In this document: positions 1 to 7,276 of the stretch, piece by piece
Layout: each line of letters starts with the position of its first letter
Numbering within the stretch: the stretch's first letter is position 1
Assembly (NCBI GenBank): GCA_031385325.1
Contig: JANNBJ010000043.1
Location: 1 to 44,968, forward strand
DNA: 44,968 bases
Direction: 5' to 3'
Source: SYFY01 sp031385325
Lineage (GTDB): Bacteria; Pseudomonadota; Gammaproteobacteria; Pseudomonadales; Azotimanducaceae
Made by a program: the position numbers and the translations under genes
Notes under the pieces: model-generated
Seen by the model: only the letters and a program-made list of their open reading frames with translations
Database searches by the model: none
What the model was told of the DNA's origin: nothing

Positions 1-20
1 TACGAGAGCGATTGTCCCAA
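1..20 (-). CDS. possible start of the next gene after fkpB (ispH expected), cut by window edge
   Basis: Downstream of the fkpB stop the minus strand carries a GGAGG about 8 nt before a TTG codon (plus-strand caa at 18-20) that stays open to the window edge. In many gammaproteobacteria ispH follows fkpB, so a partial ispH is the natural guess. Only six codons are visible and they do not show the IspH signature, so this is position and ribosome-site evidence only. Confidence 0.22.
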
Positions 21-38
21 GCGGTAGTCCTCCGGCGA

Positions 39-530
39 CTATTGTTCACCTACCGAAATAATCGAGAAATAAAAAAGCATATCCTGGCCGGCCAATGTAT
101 TATTGAAATCCACCTCGACCGACTCTGCACCGACGCAGATAACGACTCCGGGTAGCTCGCCGCCTGGCTCAGTGAAGGAAACTACCAATCCCGGCTCCAG
201 CTCCATGCCGTTAAACCGAGCCTTGGGAAACCAGCGCAGATTCTCCTCGCGACGAGGCCCAAAGGCCTCTGCGGCGGTAATCGGAAACTGCGCGTCATCA
301 GCCGGCTGCAGTCCCAACAACACGTGTTCAAAGGCAGGTGGCAGATTGCCATCACCGATGACACACGTGACCGGCTTGCCACGACGGGTGGTGTCCACTT
401 CCCGGCCATCGGCAAGCAACAACGAAAAGTGCAGGGTTACCTGCATTCCAGGCGCGATGGTCTTTCGAGCGAAAGGCTCACGGGCAATGATTGTCGTCAC
501 GGTCAGATTCTCAGGTTTTGACGCGATCAT
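39..530 (-). CDS. fkpB: FKBP-type peptidyl-prolyl cis-trans isomerase (FkpB/SlpA-like)
   Basis: Cytoplasmic peptidyl-prolyl isomerase of the SlpA/FkpB type, 163 residues from the ATG at 530 (E. coli FkpB is about 150). The opening strand motif 'VTLHFSLLLADGREVDTT' and the following 'PVTCVIGDGNLPPAFE' match the split FKBP fold with an inserted flap, and 'AAEAFGPRREENL' sits where FkpB proteins have AYG/AFG. A start at 596 would add 22 residues lying inside lspA; the 530 start leaves a 20-bp overlap with the end of lspA. The position after lspA is the usual lspA-fkpB-ispH arrangement, which supports the assignment. Partner proteins cannot be told from the sequence. Confidence 0.9.
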   Translation of the reverse strand: MIASKPENLTVTTIIAREPFARKTIAPGMQVTLHFSLLLADGREVDTTRRGKPVTCVIGDGNLPPAFEHVLLGLQPADDAQFPITAAEAFGPRREENLRWFPKARFNGMELEPGLVVSFTEPGGELPGVVICVGAESVEVDFNNTLAGQDMLFYFSIISVGEQ

Positions 531-1017
531 GCGCCGGCCGGGATCGCTCGTTACGAAAGTCCTGGAACATTCTCCAGATCCACAGCGCAGCACCACACGT
601 CAACGCGCTATCGGCAGCATTGAAGGCGGGGAAATAAGCGTCGTTGTAATGGAACAGCAGAAAATCAACCACATAACCGTGCCAGATGCGATCGACCAGA
701 TTGCCGAGCGCGCCACCGAGTATCAGGCCATATACCCACATCATCAGCTGGTCAGAGCGAGGCAGGCGACGTAGTTCGTAAAGAATGAAGGCGGTGAAGC
801 CGATTCCCAACACCACAAAAAACCAGCGCTGCCAGCCGCCTGCCGTTGCCAGCACGGAAAAAGCTGCGCCTTCGTTATGCCAGCGAACAAGATCGAAAAA
901 CGACCACACGGGAATCCTTTCACCGTACTCAAGTTCGGCGGTGATCAGCAGTTTTGAGCCTCGATCAAGTGCCAGCACTGCCAGCGCGACAACGATAGTC
1001 TTAGGAGGCAATAGCAC
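511..1017 (-). CDS. lspA: lipoprotein signal peptidase (signal peptidase II)
   Basis: Inner-membrane aspartyl protease that cleaves prolipoprotein signal peptides after lipidation. From the GTG at 1017 the protein is 168 residues, the usual length. Four hydrophobic segments are visible (about 6-20, 62-80, 90-108, 133-150). The two catalytic aspartates fit D118 in 'GNLVDR..HGYVVDF' and D136 in 'FNAADSAL'; 'WHNEGAAFS' is the conserved N-G-A-F motif. The first conserved box reads 'DRGSK' where most homologues have DQxTK. An upstream ATG at 1104 would give an Arg/Ser-rich tail unlike the family, so the GTG is preferred. The start overlaps the ribF end by 17 bp, implying translational coupling. 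Its likely substrates in this window include the lipoproteins at 19.7, 22.0 and 35.9 kb. Confidence 0.95.
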   Translation of the reverse strand: MLLPPKTIVVALAVLALDRGSKLLITAELEYGERIPVWSFFDLVRWHNEGAAFSVLATAGGWQRWFFVVLGIGFTAFILYELRRLPRSDQLMMWVYGLILGGALGNLVDRIWHGYVVDFLLFHYNDAYFPAFNAADSALTCGAALWIWRMFQDFRNERSRPAHDRVKT

Positions 1018-1942
1018 CTCGCTTCGCAAACCAGTCGCGTGCCTGCACGATGTCCAGTTCGATCTGCGCCTTGAGCGCGTCGATGGAACTGAAGGTCTGC
1101 TCATCGCGAAGCTTGAGATGAAACGTCACGGTCAGCAGCCGGCCATAAAGATCACCGGAAAAGTCGAACAGATTGACCTCGAGGAGAGGCTCTTTGCCAT
1201 CGACAGTCGGGCGAACACCGATGTTGGCTATGCCGTTGTAACGACGATCCAGCCCAGCCACGGTCACCGCAAATACGCCAACCAGTGCGGATCTGTATCG
1301 CTGCAACCGAATGTTGGCAGTAGGCACGCCCAGACGACGCCCCAGCTGCCTGCCGTACACCACACGCCCGGTTATCGCATAAGGTCTGCCCAGTAATTTT
1401 TCGGCCAGAGTGAGATCACCTTCCGCCAACGCCTGTCGCACACGACTGCTGCTCACCCGCTCGTGATCGAAGGTCAGGGTGCCAAGGTGACTGACTTCAT
1501 AGCCAAGCCGATCGCCAGTGGCTTTCAGCATGGTGTAATCGCCCTGTCGACCTTCTCCAAACCGAAAATCGTCCCCGACGACGACATAACGAACCGCCAG
1601 CAGTCGGTGCAAAAAGTCTTCACACACCCACTCTGCCGGCTGGTTTCGTGTCCGTTCGTTAAATGGAAAGCACAGTAGAAAGTCGATGCCGGTGTCACTC
1701 AGCAACTGGGCCTTTTCACGAAAACGGGTAAGTCGCGCCGGTACCTGAGCACCACGAAAATACTCTCGCGGCTGAGGCTCAAAGGTGATGAGCATCGTTG
1801 GCACCCCCAACTCCCTGCCCTTGGCAATCAAATGAGAGATCAGCAGCCGATGCCCATGGTGCAACCCGTCGAAATTGCCGACTGTGACCGCACACCCGCG
1901 ATGCTGCGGCTTGATGTTCGCGTATCCGCGTATGACTTCCAT
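1001..1942 (-). CDS. ribF: bifunctional riboflavin kinase / FMN adenylyltransferase
   Basis: Makes FMN and then FAD from riboflavin and ATP in the cytoplasm. 313 residues, normal for the family. The N-terminal nucleotidyltransferase domain shows 'VGNFDGLHHGH' (residues 21-31), the nucleotide-binding HxGH-type motif, and 'SSSRVRQALAEGD' near its end. The C-terminal flavokinase domain begins near residue 185 with 'GRPYAITGRVVYG' and 'GVPTANI', the TAN nucleotide and metal motif. Between this gene and murJ there are 66 bp. ileS, the usual next gene, is absent; the gene overlaps lspA instead. The supply of FMN/FAD fits the many flavoenzymes in this window, but that is not evidence of a special link. 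Confidence 0.96.
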   Translation of the reverse strand: MEVIRGYANIKPQHRGCAVTVGNFDGLHHGHRLLISHLIAKGRELGVPTMLITFEPQPREYFRGAQVPARLTRFREKAQLLSDTGIDFLLCFPFNERTRNQPAEWVCEDFLHRLLAVRYVVVGDDFRFGEGRQGDYTMLKATGDRLGYEVSHLGTLTFDHERVSSSRVRQALAEGDLTLAEKLLGRPYAITGRVVYGRQLGRRLGVPTANIRLQRYRSALVGVFAVTVAGLDRRYNGIANIGVRPTVDGKEPLLEVNLFDFSGDLYGRLLTVTFHLKLRDEQTFSSIDALKAQIELDIVQARDWFAKRGAIAS

Positions 1943-2008
1943 GGCCCGCAGTATACCTACGATGCTTCACCCTGCCGACGCCGACCAGACCCTTTACCCT
2001 TCGATTGA

Positions 2009-3565
2009 TCAGGCACGATGAACAAAATCACGCGGCCGAAACCCCAGTATGAATAGCATGGACAGATATACCGCCCCGCCGCCGCCAACCGCTGCGCCGA
2101 TCCACAGCGTTCTCGACACCTGATCGGCAGCAATCCAATACTCAACCGGCGGCACCAGCCACATCAGCAGTAATCCCATGACGGCAGCCGAACCGAAGAC
2201 GCGTAATGTTCGACCATAGAACATCGGCCCGGGCCGATAGTTGTCGCGGGCAATCAGCACACGCAGCAGGAGATAAGCGTTTACCCAGGCTGACAGGCTG
2301 GTCACCAGCGCAAGTCCAACGTGACCGAACCAGCGAAAAACAGCCAGATTGCCGATCACGTTGATGCCAATGGCGACCATCGCAATCCGGAACGGTGTGC
2401 GTGTGTCCTGGCGCGCGAAATAGGCCGGTGCCAGTACCTTGACGAGGACCATGGGGATCAACCCAACAGCGAACGCCTGTAGCGCCAGCGACGCCATGAT
2501 GACGTCATGGGCAGTCATCTCGCCGTGCAGGAAGATGGCGGCCAGTAACGGTCCACCGAGGAAGTACAGCGCAAACGCGGCGGGCACAGCCAACAACAGG
2601 GCAAGTGACAACCCCCAGTCCAGCAGACCCGCGAAGGCTTCAGCATGCCCGCGTGCATCCAGTCGAGACAGATTCGGCAGCAGTACGGTGCCCAGCGCAA
2701 CCGCCACCAGCCCGACTGGCAGTTCGAGTAACCGATCCGCGTAGTACAACCAGGACACGCTGCCAACGATGAGTGTGGATGCGAGAATGCTGTCGATGAG
2801 CGCATTGATCTGTCCTACTGACGCCGCCAGGATCGCGGGTACCAGCAGTCGCCCGACTTGCCGGGCGCCTTCATGCTTGAGCCCCGGTCGTGGCAGAACC
2901 AGCAGATCGAGTTTGCGAACAGCCGGTTGCAGGAAAAACCACTGAACGAACCCGGCAACAAACACGCCCCAGGCGAGCACATGGATGGGCGATTGCGTAT
3001 AGCTGGAACCCAGCCATATCGCCAGCAACATGCACACGTTCAGCAAGATCGGCGTGAACGCAGCAATCGCATAACGGTGGTGCGCATTCAGAATCGAGGC
3101 GGAAAAAGCCACCAGCGAGATGAACCCAAGATAGGGAAAAGTGATACGGAGCAATTCTGCGGTCAGATCAAAACGAGGGGTTCCGATGAAACCCGGTGCA
3201 AAAACCATGGTCACGACGGGTGCAAACACAATGCCCACGACCACCAGCAGGCTGACCGCGATCGCAAGATTGCCACCGATCACCGCAATGAACTGCTGCA
3301 ACTCCACAAACCCGCGTTCGCGATAGCGCATCAGCACGGGTACAAACGCCTGATTGAACGCGCCTTCTGCGAACAATCGGCGAAAAAAATTCGGGATTCT
3401 GAAGGCAACGAAAAACGCATCCGCAAGCCCGGAGGCACCGAGGAAGTTGGCCAGCACGACGTCACGAACAAAACCAGCGATGCGTGACAGCATGGTCATC
3501 GCCGCAACGATGCTCCCCTGCCGCGTCACGCTATGGGTTTCGCTCTCTTTATCCTTGGTTGACAT
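2009..3565 (-). CDS. murJ: lipid II flippase MurJ
   Basis: Inner-membrane MOP-superfamily flippase that moves lipid II to the periplasmic side for peptidoglycan synthesis. 518 residues with about 14 hydrophobic segments along its length. The N-terminal signature 'SRIAGFVRDVVLANFLG' with 'ADAFFVAFRIPNFFRRLFAEGAF' is diagnostic of MurJ (the conserved Arg/RIPN/FAEGAF positions). The ATG at 3565 is preferred over the TTG one codon earlier; an AGGG lies 6 nt upstream. It is divergent from rpsT with only 57 bp between starts, the order known in many gammaproteobacteria. Known biology: essential, works with the Mur/Fts machinery. Confidence 0.95.
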   Translation of the reverse strand: MSTKDKESETHSVTRQGSIVAAMTMLSRIAGFVRDVVLANFLGASGLADAFFVAFRIPNFFRRLFAEGAFNQAFVPVLMRYRERGFVELQQFIAVIGGNLAIAVSLLVVVGIVFAPVVTMVFAPGFIGTPRFDLTAELLRITFPYLGFISLVAFSASILNAHHRYAIAAFTPILLNVCMLLAIWLGSSYTQSPIHVLAWGVFVAGFVQWFFLQPAVRKLDLLVLPRPGLKHEGARQVGRLLVPAILAASVGQINALIDSILASTLIVGSVSWLYYADRLLELPVGLVAVALGTVLLPNLSRLDARGHAEAFAGLLDWGLSLALLLAVPAAFALYFLGGPLLAAIFLHGEMTAHDVIMASLALQAFAVGLIPMVLVKVLAPAYFARQDTRTPFRIAMVAIGINVIGNLAVFRWFGHVGLALVTSLSAWVNAYLLLRVLIARDNYRPGPMFYGRTLRVFGSAAVMGLLLMWLVPPVEYWIAADQVSRTLWIGAAVGGGGAVYLSMLFILGFRPRDFVHRA

Positions 3566-3622
3566 CAATTACCCTGCTCGGCATATTACCGCGCCTGTTT
3601 TTCCCCCTTACTGGAGTCGCCT

Positions 3623-3892
3623 TTGGCCAATACCGCGCAAGCCCGCAAACGTGTCCGACAATCTGAAAAAAGACGTCGGCAGAACGCCAGTCAGCGCTCC
3701 ATGACGCGCACCGCCGTGAAGCGGGTGATCGCTGCAATTGACGCCAAGGATACCGATGCTGCACGTGCTGCCTATGTTCGCGCAGTGCCCGTACTCGACA
3801 GCATGGTAGCCAAGGGCATGCTGCACAAGAACAAGGCAGCCCGGCACAAATCCCGCCTGAACGCGCACATCAAGGCGCTCGCCGCAGCCTGA
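3623..3892 (+). CDS. rpsT: 30S ribosomal protein S20, UUG start
   Basis: Small-subunit protein S20, 89 residues, very basic ('KRVRQSEKRRRQNASQRS' near the N-terminus), with the family's alternating helices and the 'KGMLHKNKAARHKSRL' C-terminal helix. The start codon is TTG, with GGAG seven nt upstream. E. coli rpsT also starts with UUG and is autoregulated by S20 at translation; the same codon here suggests the same control (inference). It stands alone on the plus strand between murJ and proB, with a hairpin after the stop. Confidence 0.97.
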   Translation: MANTAQARKRVRQSEKRRRQNASQRSMTRTAVKRVIAAIDAKDTDAARAAYVRAVPVLDSMVAKGMLHKNKAARHKSRLNAHIKALAAA

Positions 3893-3904
3893 TCGTTCGG
3901 CGCG

Positions 3905-3927
3905 CGAGGTGTGTAACTCACGCCTCG
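3905..3927. terminator. hairpin between convergent rpsT and proB
   Basis: Nine-bp stem (cgaggtgtg with cacgcctcg, one G-T pair) and a 5-nt loop in the 57-bp gap between the converging genes. There is no clear T tract on either side, so it could be a shared, weak or Rho-assisted terminator. Confidence 0.45.
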
Positions 3928-3949
3928 TCCGCTACATCCAGAGCTATTG

Positions 3950-5101
3950 TCAGCGATACACCACCAGGTTATCCCGGTGGACCAGTTCGGGCTCATTTGC
4001 ATAACCGAGCCGCTCGGCAATTTCCCGGGTCGGTGCTCCAGCCAGCTTCAATGCTTCAACGCTCGAATAGTTGACCAGCCCCTGGCCAATAGCCCGACCT
4101 GACTCGTCCTCTAGCCGGATCACGTCACCACGCTGGAACTGCCCGCCGACAGTTTTCACACCCACGCACAACAGACTGCCTCCGCCATGGGCAATCGCGG
4201 TGGCGGCTCCGGCATCGAGCACCACGAATCCCTTGGATTTTTGCTGCCCGGCGATCCAGCGTTTGCGCGCGTCTCTTGGCGCGACCGTTGCCACCAGCAT
4301 CGTCCCAAGACGTTCACCGGCCAGCAGTCGCGTAATAATCTGGTCAGCGCGACCCGGGGCGATCAGCGTGTGCGCGCCCGCATCTGCCGCCAAGCGAGCC
4401 GCTGCCAGCTTGGTGACCATCCCACCTCGCCCGAAAGCACCACCATCGCCAGCCATCGTATCCAGCGCCCGATCATGGGCAGCCGCAAAATGCACCATCG
4501 ACGCATCCTGCTGCAACCGCGGGTCAGCTTCATACAATCCATCGGCGTCGGTCAGCAGCACCATGAGGTCGGCCTGGACGAGTGTCGTGACAAGACCTGC
4601 AAGGGTGTCGTTGTCACCGAACCGGATTTCGTCAGTCGCGACCGTGTCATTCTCATTGATGACAGGAATCACGCCCATTTCAAGCAGTCTATTGAGGGTC
4701 GAGCGCGCATTCAGGTAACGCTCCCGATGCGCAAAGTCATCATGTGTGAGGAGAATCATCGCCGGATGGCGATTGCGACTGGCAAACACCTGCTCGTACG
4801 CAGACATCAACCCAACCTGGCCAATCGCTGCGGCAGCTTGAAGGTCGGCAAGCGCATCGGGCCGACGCTTCAACCCAAGCCGTACACAGCCTTCGGCAAC
4901 TGCACCTGAAGATACCAGGATGACCTCGACACCGCGGTCGAGCAGCGCATGAATTTCTTCGGCGATCGCAGCGATACGCGCTCTGGCCAACCCCGTTTCC
5001 GGGCTGGTGAGCAATGCACTACCGAGTTTGATGACGACGCGTCGACAGAGCGGCAACGCGTTTCGCAGCGCCCGCTCCTGCTCGGTTTCAGTCACGGACA
5101 T
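3950..5101 (-). CDS. proB: glutamate 5-kinase (with C-terminal PUA domain)
   Basis: Phosphorylates L-glutamate to gamma-glutamyl phosphate, the first step of proline synthesis, cytoplasmic. 383 residues. The amino-acid kinase domain (about 15-270) shows 'VVIKLGSALLT', 'VSSGAVAEG', 'NENDTVATDEIRFGDNDTL' and 'LLTDADGLYEADPR', all typical of ProB. The PUA domain follows at about 290-370 ('GDVIRLEDESGRAIGQGLVNYSS'), so this is the full-length two-domain form. The start overlaps the end of obgE by 14 bp, so it is probably translated from the rpmA-obgE transcript. proA is not in the window. In characterised enzymes proline inhibits the kinase; that cannot be seen here. Confidence 0.96.
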   Translation of the reverse strand: MSVTETEQERALRNALPLCRRVVIKLGSALLTSPETGLARARIAAIAEEIHALLDRGVEVILVSSGAVAEGCVRLGLKRRPDALADLQAAAAIGQVGLMSAYEQVFASRNRHPAMILLTHDDFAHRERYLNARSTLNRLLEMGVIPVINENDTVATDEIRFGDNDTLAGLVTTLVQADLMVLLTDADGLYEADPRLQQDASMVHFAAAHDRALDTMAGDGGAFGRGGMVTKLAAARLAADAGAHTLIAPGRADQIITRLLAGERLGTMLVATVAPRDARKRWIAGQQKSKGFVVLDAGAATAIAHGGGSLLCVGVKTVGGQFQRGDVIRLEDESGRAIGQGLVNYSSVEALKLAGAPTREIAERLGYANEPELVHRDNLVVYR

Positions 5102-6305
5102 AAATCACTTCGACGCCATCATCATCGAAGTCGTCTTCCCAGTCCTGATCCGTATCGACACCCGTCGCCACTTCGACTCCCGATGTCGGGTTGGCACGAA
5201 TTGGTCGTGCAGTCAGGGCGGCTTCCGTGACTTCTCTGGCCAGGCGGGCTTCGTATTCATCGTGCGCCGTGCGAAAGTCAGAATCTTCGGCATACCGACG
5301 ACGATGTTCCGTCACCGACTGCATCAACGAGTTGATGAGGGGCTGCAGACCCGTATCAGCCAGCGCGGAAATGGCCAGTACCTTCCGCGCCGGCCAGCGC
5401 TTGCGGACTTTACGCTCCAGCGCCGCAACGGCTTTGGCCTCCAGTTGGTCGATTTTGGACAGTGCAATCCAGATGTCCTTTTCCAGCAGCGAAGGAGCAT
5501 AGGTGGCCAGTTCACGCTCAACCAGTTCGATGGCATCGATTACCGAGGCACCATCTGCCGGCGCAACATCTACCAGGTGAAGCAGCACCCTGGTACGGGC
5601 GATGTGGCGAAGAAACTGCACGCCCAGTCCAGCGCCTTCGGCGGCACCTTCGATCAAACCCGGAATGTCCGCCACCACAAAACTGGAATCCGTTCCTGCG
5701 CTGACCACGCCAAGATTCGGCACCAGGGTGGTGAAGGGATAGTCGGCGACTTTGGGATTAGCGGAGGATATCTGGCCGATCAACGTGGATTTTCCGGCAT
5801 TCGGCAAGCCGATCAGGCCGACGTCGGCCAACAGCTTCAACTGCAAACGCAACTGACGAAGCTCTCCGGGAGCGCCAGGCATTGTTTTTCGCGGTGCCCG
5901 ATTGGTGCTGGTCTTGAAACGCCGGTTACCCATGCCGTGACGGCCACCTTTGGCGACCAGCAAACGCTGCCCAGCAACGGTCAGATCACCGAGGGTTTCC
6001 AGCGTCGATTCATCGACGACGGTGGTTCCGACCGGAACCCGGACCAGGGCATCTTCGCCACGGCCACCGGTCTTGTTGGCGCCACCGCCGGTCTCACCGC
6101 TCTTGGCGCGATAACGAGGCTGAAAACGAAAATCGACCAGCGTATTGAGTTGATCATCGGCGATGAGCAGAACATCGCCACCTTCACCACCATCCCCGCC
6201 ATCCGGACCACCTTCGGGAATGTACTTCTCACGCCTGAAGGACAAGGCGCCATTCCCGCCTTTGCCGGCCTGGACCCAGATAGTGGCTTCGTCAATGAAT
6301 TGCAT
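5088..6305 (-). CDS. obgE: Obg family GTPase (ObgE/CgtA)
   Basis: Ribosome-associated GTPase involved in 50S assembly and stringent control. 405 residues from the ATG at 6305, giving the family start 'MQFIDEATI'. The glycine-rich Obg domain spans about 1-160 ('GGPDGGDGGEGGDV'); the G domain has G1 'GLPNAGKST' (166-174), G3 'DIPGLIEGA' (213-221), and G4 'SKID' where most Obg proteins have NKxD. The tail is strongly acidic ('DQDWEDDFDDD'), as in proteobacterial ObgE. No good Shine-Dalgarno is seen; the 15 nt before the ATG are the T tract of a terminator hairpin plus a few bases. Expression may therefore depend on readthrough from rplU-rpmA. Confidence 0.96.
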   Translation of the reverse strand: MQFIDEATIWVQAGKGGNGALSFRREKYIPEGGPDGGDGGEGGDVLLIADDQLNTLVDFRFQPRYRAKSGETGGGANKTGGRGEDALVRVPVGTTVVDESTLETLGDLTVAGQRLLVAKGGRHGMGNRRFKTSTNRAPRKTMPGAPGELRQLRLQLKLLADVGLIGLPNAGKSTLIGQISSANPKVADYPFTTLVPNLGVVSAGTDSSFVVADIPGLIEGAAEGAGLGVQFLRHIARTRVLLHLVDVAPADGASVIDAIELVERELATYAPSLLEKDIWIALSKIDQLEAKAVAALERKVRKRWPARKVLAISALADTGLQPLINSLMQSVTEHRRRYAEDSDFRTAHDEYEARLAREVTEAALTARPIRANPTSGVEVATGVDTDQDWEDDFDDDGVEVIYVRD

Positions 6306-6311
6306 GAGCTG

Positions 6312-6337
6312 AAAAAAACCCCGCACGCGGCGGGGTT
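6312..6337 (-). terminator. Rho-independent terminator/attenuator between rpmA and obgE
   Basis: On the minus strand an 8-bp perfect stem (6330-6337 with 6317-6324, core CCCCGC/GCGGGG) with a 5-nt loop is followed by seven T residues. It sits 20 bp after the rpmA stop and ends 7 bp before the obgE ATG. This is a textbook intrinsic terminator on sequence, so rplU-rpmA transcripts should partly end here while a fraction continue into obgE-proB. Confidence 0.85.
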
Positions 6338-6356
6338 GTCCCGGGCCGCGCGGAGC

Positions 6357-6674
6357 TTACTGTGCTGCCTCGGCAGCCATTGCCGGTGCTGCCTCGGCAG
6401 CGAGCACCGGTGCTGCCTCGGCAGCGAGCACCGAAACGGTACGACGCGACAGCCTGCCACGAACGGCAAACTCGACGTAACCGTCGGCCTTCGCAAACAG
6501 CGTGTGGTCGCGACCACAGCCGACGTTTTCGCCGGGGTGATACTGCGTTCCACGTTGTCGGATGATGATGTTGCCAGCGCGAACAAACTGGCCGCCGGAG
6601 CGTTTGAGCCCTAGCCGCTTGGAGTGGGAGTCACGACCGTTTCGGGTACTACCACCTGCTTTTTTGTGTGCCAT
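6357..6674 (-). CDS. rpmA: 50S ribosomal protein L27 with repeat tail
   Basis: Large-subunit protein whose N-terminus reaches the peptidyl-transferase centre. The family start 'MAHKKAGGSTRNGRDS' and 'KRLGLKRSGGQ' are intact, so no processing leader is present. The L27 core ends at about residue 81 ('RGRLSRRTVSV'). The gene then continues for three 8-residue units, 'LAAEAAP'-like, coded by a 24-bp tandem repeat, making 105 residues against about 85 in E. coli. It lies 16 bp after rplU and before the terminator at 6312-6337. The tail is an addition of unknown effect. Confidence 0.96.
   Translation of the reverse strand: MAHKKAGGSTRNGRDSHSKRLGLKRSGGQFVRAGNIIIRQRGTQYHPGENVGCGRDHTLFAKADGYVEFAVRGRLSRRTVSVLAAEAAPVLAAEAAPAMAAEAAQ
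6361..6432. repeat. three 24-bp tandem repeats in the 3' end of rpmA
   Basis: Units at 6361-6384, 6385-6408 and 6409-6432. The last two are identical; the first differs at its ends. Each contains the inverted repeat gctgcc-tc-ggcagc, so each unit can also form a 6-bp hairpin in the mRNA. Translated on the minus strand they give Ala/Glu-rich octapeptides. Confidence 0.95.
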
Positions 6675-6690
6675 CTCTTTGTGACCTCGA

Positions 6691-7005
6691 TCAGCCGTTG
6701 ATGCCTGTGATCTTCACGGCGGTGAACCACTGCCGATGACCTTGTTTCTTGTGATAGTCCTGACGCCTGCGGAACTTGATGATGGTGACCTTCTTGGCAC
6801 GATCATGCGCAAGCACTTCAGCTTTGACCTGACTGCCGGCAACGTAGGGTGCGCCGACCTCGATTCGATCACCATCGGCAAGCATGAGAACCTTGTCGAA
6901 AACAACCTCTGCACCAGGCGCAACATCCAGTTTTTCCAGGCGAAGGATTTCACCTTCAGTCACCCGGTGTTGCTTGCCACCACTTTCGATTACCGCAAAC
7001 GTCAC
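6691..7005 (-). CDS. rplU: 50S ribosomal protein L21
   Basis: Large-subunit protein that binds 23S rRNA next to L20. From the GTG at 7005 it is 104 residues and begins 'MTFAVIESGGKQHRV', matching the usual 'MYAVIxxGGKQ'. The C-terminal 'KFRRRQDYHKKQGHRQ' is the conserved rRNA-binding loop. A GGAG lies 9 nt before the GTG, inside the longer reading frame that could start at ATG 7035; the longer form would add ten residues foreign to L21, so the GTG is favoured. First gene of the rplU-rpmA-(obgE-proB) unit. Confidence 0.95.
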   Translation of the reverse strand: MTFAVIESGGKQHRVTEGEILRLEKLDVAPGAEVVFDKVLMLADGDRIEVGAPYVAGSQVKAEVLAHDRAKKVTIIKFRRRQDYHKKQGHRQWFTAVKITGING

Positions 7006-7035
7006 AGCCAGTTTCTCCACTTGAATAGTCGTCAT

Positions 7036-7276
7036 CCCGACGTTTTGCCCGTATGGTCTTTTGCAATCGACGACCTGACGTCGTGACGCTTCGAGACCTC
7101 AAGGTGTATTACAATCCTCGTCGCGACCTGACCACCGGAATCTGGCAAGGAACTCTCGTTTAAAACCAGAGCCAGGCCGGAAAGATCAAGATGGGTGAGC
7201 GACGGGCTGCACGCGAAAGGCGGGCATTCTACGGTCAGGTCAGCGTGAATACAACGAGAGGAGTCGATTCAAGGCC
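7036..7276. promoter_or_regulatory. divergent promoter region between rplU and ispB
   Basis: A 241-bp gap that must hold promoters for both directions. A TACAAT at 7110-7115 (plus) matches the -10 consensus at 5 of 6 positions, and its complement region gives a TAATAC for the minus strand; neither has a good -35. A 5-bp stem (acgac/gtcgt) lies at 7069-7083. No open frame of interest and no ncRNA recognised. Confidence 0.4.

Noticed and set aside
5007..6614. Long plus-strand frame of 535 codons opposite obgE
   Set aside because: It runs antisense to obgE and rpmA, lacks a recognisable domain and follows from the GC-rich codon pattern of the real genes.
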